This document shows, in pieces, positions 15,032 through 19,795 of a stretch of DNA of 19,795 bases (within the stretch, counting starts at the first letter, position 1; each line of letters opens with the position of its first letter). This DNA is from CAZRDB01 sp964598695 (GTDB lineage: Bacteria; Armatimonadota; Zipacnadia; UBA1398): assembly GCA_964598695.1 (NCBI GenBank), contig CAZRDB010000083.1, positions 1 through 19,795 of the forward strand, written 5' to 3'. The notes beneath the pieces are model-generated. The model ran no database searches. It was not told the DNA's origin and was given only the letters and a program-made list of their open reading frames with translations. The position numbers were made by a program, and so were the translations under genes.

Positions 15032-15200
15032 TGGGGCATTCGTCCCTCACTGGACAGGCCGCAGCGCCTCTGCGGCTCGTGCGTCACTTCGTGCGGCGGG
15101 CGGGGCGCACCTCTCGGCGTTGCGGCCGGACACAAGCCGGCAAGCTCGTTGCCCCGCGCCATCCTCGGCTTCAGTATAATGCGCGCGAGGAGGTTCGCGC
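15032..15200. promoter_or_regulatory. Divergent control region of the kinase and iolB genes
   Basis: On the plus strand a perfect TATAAT sits at 15175-15180, rare in such GC-rich DNA, with GAGGAGG at 15187-15193 and ATG at 15201. No -35 box lies at the ideal distance; TTGCCC (15149-15154) is 20 bases upstream, too far. A start near 15187 would give a leader of about 14 bases. A small hairpin, CCGCAG/CTGCGG, lies at 15059-15075. No regulator site is recognised. Confidence 0.5.
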
Positions 15201-16013
15201 ATGTCTCTCCTGGTCCACTCCGATCCATCGGCCCCGCACCGCGTCATCGCCTCGCCCGCCACCCACCCTCTCCAGTACCTCACCCTCGAGCTGCATCGTC
15301 TCGCGCCCGGCGAGGCGCTCGCGGCCGAGACGGGGGCGTGCGAGTTGGGCATCGTCATCCTGGGCGGCCGGGTCGACTTCGCGGCCGGCGCCACACACGC
15401 CGAAGGGCTGGGCGGCCGCGCCGACGTCTTCGCCGGCCGGGCGACGGCCGTCTACGTCCCGCCGGGAACCGGATACCGCCTCGAGGGCGCCGGCGAGCTG
15501 GGCGCAGAGGTCGCGCTGTGCTTCGCCCGGGCGGAGCGGGGCGGCCCCGTGACGATCGTCCGGCCCGAGGAGATCGCGGTCCGCGAGGTGGGCAAGGCGA
15601 ACTGGAAGCGGCGGGTCGAGGACGTCCTTGCCCCGGCGCCGGCCTCCGTACTGCAGCTCGGCGAGACCTACAACCCGCCCGGCAACTGGTCGAGCTACCC
15701 GCCCCACAAGCACGACACCGAGGTGCCGGGGCGCGAAGTGGTCCTCGAGGAGGTCTACCACTACCGCTTGAAGCCGTCACAGGGCTTCGGGGTCCAGTGC
15801 GTCTACTCGGCCGAACGGGACATCGACGAGGCCCACCTGGTTCGCGACGGCGACACCGTGGTCATCCCGCGCGGCTACCACCCGGTCGCCGCCGGCCCGG
15901 GGTACTCGCTGTACTACCTGTGGGCGCTCGCCGGCCCCCGGCGCGAGATGCGCCCCAACGATGATCCCGAGCACGTGTGGGTGAAGGCGGCCGAGGCCCT
16001 GCTGCCCACGTGA
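15201..16013 (+). CDS. iolB: 5-deoxy-glucuronate isomerase (IolB)
   Basis: This 270-residue protein matches IolB, which converts 5-deoxy-D-glucuronate to 2-deoxy-5-keto-D-gluconate in myo-inositol breakdown. The clearest signature is NWSSYPPHKHDTEVPGREVVLEEVYHYR. It carries the HxH pair and the downstream Glu that bind metal in the KduI/IolB bicupin fold, and it is followed by GYHPVAAGPGYSLYYLW and the terminal AGPRREMRPNDDPEH. Length is normal. GAGGAGG lies 7 bases before ATG 15201. The partner genes iolC, iolD, iolE and iolG are not next to it; two TIM-barrel isomerase-like genes and acetate kinase follow instead. The family call is secure, and whether the whole inositol pathway operates here is not shown by this window. 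Confidence 0.93.
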   Translation: MSLLVHSDPSAPHRVIASPATHPLQYLTLELHRLAPGEALAAETGACELGIVILGGRVDFAAGATHAEGLGGRADVFAGRATAVYVPPGTGYRLEGAGELGAEVALCFARAERGGPVTIVRPEEIAVREVGKANWKRRVEDVLAPAPASVLQLGETYNPPGNWSSYPPHKHDTEVPGREVVLEEVYHYRLKPSQGFGVQCVYSAERDIDEAHLVRDGDTVVIPRGYHPVAAGPGYSLYYLWALAGPRREMRPNDDPEHVWVKAAEALLPT

Positions 16014-16102
16014 CGCCGGAGCAGGGAACCCGCGTCCGGGGGCGAATGGCCCTCCTAGTCTCGGGGCCGCCACGCGCCCCGCACGGGAAGGGACCATCGG
16101 CA

Positions 16103-17053
16103 GTGAGCAGCTACCGCAGGGCAATCCACGTCGGCATCGTACACCCCATGGCCTACCCCTCGACCGGCAAGGGCGAGGGACCGGTCGTGGAGACCGTCGC
16201 CCGGATCGCCGAGGACGACTTCTTCGGAGCGATCGAACTCCGGCCCGCGATCTCGCAGGAGGTGCGCGACGGCGTCGCCTCCGTCATCGCCCAGTCGGGC
16301 ATCCTCCCGATCATCTCCGGCCAGCCCCCGTTGCTGGGCGGCAAGCACGACCTGAACTCACTCGATGAGGCGACGCGCGGCGCCGCCGTGGCGTGCGTCA
16401 AGGCCTCGATCGACGAGGCCGTCGCCTGGAGCGCGCCGTACGTCGCGATCCTGAGCGGCGCCGACCCCGGCCCGACCGACCGGCCGGCCGCGATCCGGCA
16501 GCTCGTGCGGTCGCTCGGCGAGTGCTGCGCCTACGCGCGGCAGGTCTCGGAGTGCGACCCGCCGATCCACATCTCCCTCGAGCAGTTCGACTACGACGTG
16601 GAGAAGAAGTGCCTCGTCGGGCCGATCGACACGGCCGTGCAGGTGATGGAGGCCGTGAAGGCGGAGGGCCACGACAACGTCGGCCTGCTGGTCGACCTCT
16701 CCCACCTGCCGCTGCTGCGAGAGACGGCCGAGGAGTGTCTCGGCAAGGCGGCGCCCCACCTGATCCACGTCCACGTGGGCAACGCGTTCATCGAGGACCC
16801 GGCCGATCCCGCCTACGGCGACCAGCACCCGCGGTTCGGCTACCCGGGCAGCCTCAACGGCGTTGAGGACCTGATCGACTTCCTGACCGTCCTCGGCGAG
16901 ATCGGCTACTACGACAAGCAGCTCCCCACCGGCAAGCCGGTCGTGACCTTCGAGGTCAAGCCGGTGCCGGGGGAGAGCCCCGAGCTGGTACTGGCAGGCA
17001 CGAAGCGGGCGTTTTACGAGGCCTGGGCCGCACTCTCGGTGACGGCTCCGTAG
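16103..17053 (+). CDS. Xylose isomerase-like TIM-barrel sugar isomerase/epimerase
   Basis: I start this 316-residue protein at GTG 16103, which has GGGAAGGGA about 9 bases upstream and leads straight into the first barrel strand (IHVGIVHPMAYP). The frame remains open to 15977 but overlaps the iolB end and encodes low-complexity sequence. The AP-endonuclease-2/xylose-isomerase-like fold is suggested by likely divalent-metal ligands at strand ends: SLEQFD (E160), LLVDLSHLPL (D198, H201), IHVHVGN (H222, H224) and VTFEVKP (E284). Relatives isomerise, epimerise or dehydrate sugars and inositols (IolE, IolI, hydroxypyruvate isomerase), but I cannot place this one among them. It lies 89 bases after iolB and 46 bases before a second, different TIM-barrel gene, consistent with one operon. 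The inserted segment NAFIEDPADPAYGDQHPRF after the HxH could shape substrate choice. Confidence 0.85.
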   Translation: MSSYRRAIHVGIVHPMAYPSTGKGEGPVVETVARIAEDDFFGAIELRPAISQEVRDGVASVIAQSGILPIISGQPPLLGGKHDLNSLDEATRGAAVACVKASIDEAVAWSAPYVAILSGADPGPTDRPAAIRQLVRSLGECCAYARQVSECDPPIHISLEQFDYDVEKKCLVGPIDTAVQVMEAVKAEGHDNVGLLVDLSHLPLLRETAEECLGKAAPHLIHVHVGNAFIEDPADPAYGDQHPRFGYPGSLNGVEDLIDFLTVLGEIGYYDKQLPTGKPVVTFEVKPVPGESPELVLAGTKRAFYEAWAALSVTAP

Positions 17054-17099
17054 GCGCTCCGCAGACCGATACCACCACATGGGACAAGGAGACGGTACG

Positions 17100-17939
17100 A
17101 TGAAGGTCGGGATGTTGACCGCGCCGTTCGGTCGCGAGCCGCTCAAGGCAGCGGTCGAGTTCGCGGCGAAGGCCGGGTTCGACTGCCTCGAGATCACGAC
17201 CGGGGCAGGGAGCGGGCACTGCGACGTGACCACCGGAGACGCCGCCAACGCGCAGGCGGTAGCCAAGCTCGTGCGCGACGCCGGGGTCGAGATCTCCAGC
17301 TTCGCCTACTACGCGGGCGACCCGTACGGCCCGGACGGGACGGGCAACCCCACCTACGCCAAGGAGCTGAAGGGCGTCATCGACAGCGCGTCGGAGACCG
17401 GCGTCGAGGTCGTCTGCGCGCTCACGGGCCTGCCGCCGCAGGGCGTCGCGAAGCACACGGTGATCCAGGAGTGGGCGCCGAAGGTCTGGCCCGGCCTGGC
17501 CGACTACGCGAAGAGCAAGGGCATCAAGATCGCGTTCGAGAACTGGTTCCAGACCTGCCTGCAGAGCACGCAGGAGTTCGACATGTTCTTCACCGCGGTC
17601 CCGCACGAGACCCTCGGCCTGAACTACGACCCCTCCCACCTGGTCCACCAGGGCTGCGACTGGCTCGAGCTGGTCGAGAAGTACGCGTCCCGGATCTACC
17701 ACACCCATGCCAAGGACTGTGAGATCAACGAGCGCCGACTCCGGTACGCCGGGAATCTCAACGGCGGCTGGTGGCGCTACGTCATCCCCGGCTATGGCAA
17801 GATCCACTGGGGGCAGTACGTCGCGACGCTTCGCCGTTGCGGCGTGAACAACGTTCTGTCGATCGAGCACGAGGATGGCGGCCTGGGGCGCGAGGAAGGC
17901 TTCGAGCGCGGACTCGCGTACCTGCGCCAGTTCGCCTAG
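17100..17939 (+). CDS. Xylose isomerase-like TIM-barrel sugar isomerase/epimerase (second)
   Basis: The 279-residue protein starts at ATG 17100, about 9 bases after AAGGAGA; an upstream in-frame ATG at 17079 lacks a ribosome site. It is a single-domain TIM barrel of the AP-endonuclease-2/xylose-isomerase-like superfamily. The expected metal ligands are visible: KIAFENWF (E147), LNYDPSHLVHQG (D177, H180), YHTHAKDCEI (H201, H203) and LSIEHED (E256). A GYGKIHWGQY segment before the last strands is common in sugar phosphate isomerase/epimerase annotations. It shares fold but little sequence with the gene 46 bases upstream, so the pair may do successive steps on one substrate. IolE/IolI-like roles are possible given iolB nearby, but the substrate is not readable. 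Two tandem hairpins follow the stop. Confidence 0.87.
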   Translation: MKVGMLTAPFGREPLKAAVEFAAKAGFDCLEITTGAGSGHCDVTTGDAANAQAVAKLVRDAGVEISSFAYYAGDPYGPDGTGNPTYAKELKGVIDSASETGVEVVCALTGLPPQGVAKHTVIQEWAPKVWPGLADYAKSKGIKIAFENWFQTCLQSTQEFDMFFTAVPHETLGLNYDPSHLVHQGCDWLELVEKYASRIYHTHAKDCEINERRLRYAGNLNGGWWRYVIPGYGKIHWGQYVATLRRCGVNNVLSIEHEDGGLGREEGFERGLAYLRQFA

Positions 17940-17952
17940 CGCCTCGGGGCGC

Positions 17953-18003
17953 TGGGCCGTTCGGCCCACCACGCGGCGGGGGCCCTGCCCGGGCCCCCGC
18001 CGC
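17953..18003 (+). terminator. Tandem hairpins between isomerase gene and ackA
   Basis: The first hairpin has arms TGGGCCG (17953-17959) and CGGCCCA (17962-17968). The second is a perfect 13-bp stem, arms 17973-17985 and 17991-18003, with loop TGCCC. No U-tract follows. It ends 10 bases before the ackA ribosome site (GAGGA, 18014-18018), so it could separate or attenuate ackA transcription from the upstream genes. Confidence 0.65.
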
Positions 18004-18027
18004 TCCGGAAATCGAGGATGAGTGCGG

Positions 18028-19230
18028 ATGCTCGTACTGGTGATCAATGCGGGAAGCTCGAGCCTGAAATACCAGCTCTTCGAGACCGACAGCCAGGCCA
18101 CCCTGTGCAAGGGTCTCATCGAGCGGATCGGCCAGGAGGCCGTCGTGCACCACACGGTCGTGGGCCAGCCGGAGATCCGCTACGAGACGGCCGTGCCCGA
18201 CCACACCGCGGCGATCAGCGAGGTCGCGAAGTGCCTGACCACGGGCGAGGGCAAGGTCGTGGAGAGTCTCGACGCGGTCGAGGCCGTCGGCCACCGCGTG
18301 GTCCACGGCGGGGAGGACTTCGCCGCGCCCGCCGTCATCGACGACCAAGTCATCAAGACCATCGAGCACTGCTCCGAGCTGGCCCCGCTGCACAACCCGC
18401 CCAACCTCAGCGGCATCCGCGCCTGCATCGAGGTCCTTCCCGGCAAGCCCAACGTCGCCGTCTTCGACACCGCCTTCCACCAGACGATGCCGCGCGAGGC
18501 CTACCTGTACGCGATCCCGACGGAGTTCTACGAGCAAGACGGTATCCGCCGCTACGGGTTCCACGGCACCAGCCACTACTACGTCGCCGGCAAGGCCGCC
18601 CAGATGCTCGACGCGATGGGCCGCGATGGCCAGCGCGCCCGCATGGTCACCTGCCACCTCGGCAACGGCTGCTCGATGGCCGCCGTGATGGCGCTGTGCA
18701 GCGTCGACACGACGATGGGCCTCACGCCCCTCGAGGGCTGCGTCATGGGCACCCGCAGCGGCGACATCGACCCGGCGATCATCCCGTTCATCGCCCGCAA
18801 GCGTGGCATGTCGGCCGATGCGGTCGAGAACATCCTCAACAAGAAGAGCGGCCTCCTCGGGGTCTCGGGGATCTCCAACGACATGCGCGACGTGCTTGCC
18901 GCCGCCTCGGAGGGCAACGAGCGCGCCCAGGAGGCATTCGAGATCTTCTGCTACCGGATCAAGAAGTACATCGGCGCCTACGCGGCGGTCATGGGCGGGC
19001 TCGACGCCGTCGTCTTCACCGGCGGCATCGGCGAGCACTCGCCGGAGGTCCGCGGGCTGGTCCTCTCGGGCCTCGAGTTCCTCGGCCTACACCTCAACCC
19101 GCAGGCCAACCAGGCCAAGGGCGACCGGGTGATCACCACGGCCGACTCGCACGCCGTCGCCTTCGTCATCGGGACCAACGAGGAACTCGTGATCGCGCGG
19201 GAGACGGCTCGCCTCTGCTGCAAGGGGTGA
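18028..19230 (+). CDS. ackA: Acetate kinase
   Basis: This 400-residue enzyme interconverts acetyl-phosphate plus ADP and acetate plus ATP in the cytoplasm. VINAGSSSLKYQLF opens the fold, with N7. GHRVVHGG (R90), VFDTAFH (D147), YGFHGTSH (H179), MGTRSGDIDP and FTGGIGEHSPEVR are all family signatures, and length is standard. I prefer ATG 18028, 9 bases after GAGGA, over the in-frame GTG 18022, which sits only 3 bases from it. No phosphotransacetylase lies next to it. It may share an operon with the isomerase genes or start separately after the tandem hairpins. Its stop overlaps or nearly touches the start of the ATPase gene. No key residue appears to be missing. Confidence 0.96.
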   Translation: MLVLVINAGSSSLKYQLFETDSQATLCKGLIERIGQEAVVHHTVVGQPEIRYETAVPDHTAAISEVAKCLTTGEGKVVESLDAVEAVGHRVVHGGEDFAAPAVIDDQVIKTIEHCSELAPLHNPPNLSGIRACIEVLPGKPNVAVFDTAFHQTMPREAYLYAIPTEFYEQDGIRRYGFHGTSHYYVAGKAAQMLDAMGRDGQRARMVTCHLGNGCSMAAVMALCSVDTTMGLTPLEGCVMGTRSGDIDPAIIPFIARKRGMSADAVENILNKKSGLLGVSGISNDMRDVLAAASEGNERAQEAFEIFCYRIKKYIGAYAAVMGGLDAVVFTGGIGEHSPEVRGLVLSGLEFLGLHLNPQANQAKGDRVITTADSHAVAFVIGTNEELVIARETARLCCKG

Positions 19231-19235
19231 GCACC

Positions 19236-19795
19236 GTGCGGCATGTCCAGAGCGACCTCGCCGAGCTGATCGCGGTTCTCCCGGACTGGGTTCGGCGAAG
19301 ACTCGAATCGCGGGTCCTGGGTGACGACGAGCTGCAGGAGGTCGTGCTCGACCTCGGCCGGCCCGCCGAGGTCCGTTTCCGCGACGCGAGCCGCCTCGTG
19401 CCGCTCTCGGATGCGGCGGTGACCGAGCAAGACATCCTCCACGTCGTCTCCCGGCTCAGCGAGTTCGGCGACGACAACCGCGCCGGGATCGAGAGGACGC
19501 TGCACCGAATCTCGGCGATCCGCAACCGCGCCGGGCGGATCGTCGGCCTCTCGTGCCGTGTCGGCCGCGCGGTCTTCGGCACGATCGACCTCATCGAGGA
19601 CATCGTCGAGGGCCAGGCCTCGATCCTGCTGCTGGGCCGCCCCGGCGTGGGCAAGACCACCAAGCTGCGCGAGATGGCCCGGGTCCTCTCCACCGACCTC
19701 GAGCGCCGCGTCGTGGTGGTCGACACCAGCAACGAGATCGGCGGCGACGGCGACATCCCCCACCCCGCCATCGGCCGGGCGCGCCGGATGCAGGT
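19236..19795 (+). CDS. Ycf45/SpoIIIAA-type AAA ATPase (possible R3H protein), C-terminus outside window
   Basis: The first 186 codons are present and the gene runs off the right edge. The N-terminus (LAELIAVLPDWVRRRL...) and GRPAEVRF resemble SpoIIIAA-like ATPases. The P-loop GRPGVGKTT (134-142, K140) is followed by a strand and VVVDTSNEIGGDGD, then IPHPAIGRARRMQ, nearly diagnostic of Ycf45-type proteins from cyanobacteria, plastids and related lineages. Many of these end in an R3H nucleic-acid-binding domain, which cannot be checked here. GTG 19236 has AAGGGG about 8 bases upstream. GTG 19227 is in frame and would overlap the ackA stop by 4 bases, so the start is uncertain by 3 residues. The cellular role of Ycf45 proteins is unclear. 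Confidence 0.88.
   Translation, partial: MRHVQSDLAELIAVLPDWVRRRLESRVLGDDELQEVVLDLGRPAEVRFRDASRLVPLSDAAVTEQDILHVVSRLSEFGDDNRAGIERTLHRISAIRNRAGRIVGLSCRVGRAVFGTIDLIEDIVEGQASILLLGRPGVGKTTKLREMARVLSTDLERRVVVVDTSNEIGGDGDIPHPAIGRARRMQ

Noticed and set aside
13682..15964. Plus-strand open frame of about 760 codons across the kinase gene and iolB
   Set aside because: It runs antisense to the histidine kinase and out of frame through iolB, both of which show complete family signatures. Its product is compositionally biased.
16062..16081. 6-bp hairpin CGGGGC/GCCCCG upstream of the first TIM-barrel gene
   Set aside because: The stem is short with an 8-base loop and no U-tract. Such stems are frequent by chance at this GC content.
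15977..16102. Upstream extension of the first TIM-barrel frame
   Set aside because: It overlaps the end of iolB and encodes sequence unlike the family. GTG 16103 has a good ribosome site and is followed at once by the first barrel strand.
1..19795. CRISPR array, tRNA or rRNA genes, integrase or IS transposase
   Set aside because: No regularly spaced repeats, cloverleaf-type sequence, rRNA signature, or transposase/integrase motif was seen on either strand by reading. A covariance-model tRNA/rRNA search was not possible here.

Overview
This is a GC-rich bacterial chromosome segment with dense coding on both strands. It contains no rRNA, tRNA, CRISPR array or transposase that I can see. The gene mix suggests a soil or water heterotroph outside the Proteobacteria: secreted glycosidases, xylose-isomerase-like TIM barrels, a Gfo/Idh/MocA oxidoreductase, and an Ycf45/SpoIIIAA-type ATPase of the kind known from cyanobacteria, Chloroflexi and Armatimonadota. 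Armatimonadota is my best guess, but it is an inference from gene content with low confidence.

Layout. (1) Positions 1-2000 hold a DUF1963-like cysteine-rich protein (minus strand, cut by the window start) and, divergent to it, a Gfo/Idh/MocA oxidoreductase. (2) Positions 1975-2865 hold a small two-helix membrane protein of unknown function. It is bracketed by two copies of a roughly 67-bp inverted-repeat element, and the second copy is itself flanked by an 18-bp near-perfect direct repeat. (3) Positions 2876-12466 form a secreted glycosidase block: a GH38-like protein (minus) divergent from a GH42-like protein (plus), which converges on a GH99/WbsX-like protein (minus) across a strong hairpin. 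(4) Positions 12525-15031 hold a cytoplasmic hybrid histidine kinase/receiver protein whose stop overlaps the start of a polyprenyl diphosphate synthase (both minus). (5) Positions 15201-19795 form a plus-strand run: iolB, two TIM-barrel sugar isomerase/epimerase-like proteins, acetate kinase ackA, and the N-terminal part of an Ycf45-type AAA ATPase.

How the genes may work together. The GH38-like and GH99-like proteins belong to folds whose known members attack alpha-mannosides. Together with the GH42-like protein they look like an exported glycan-degrading set. Sugars or sugar derivatives could then enter the oxidoreductase, IolB and TIM-barrel isomerase steps, with ackA making ATP from acetyl-phosphate. 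This link is an inference: no transporter or dedicated regulator lies in the window.

The most unusual items are the paired inverted-repeat elements with the flanking direct repeat, the GH42-like protein without a recognisable nucleophile, the triplicated jelly-roll modules of the GH99-like protein, and the coupling of a soluble hybrid kinase to an isoprenoid synthase gene.
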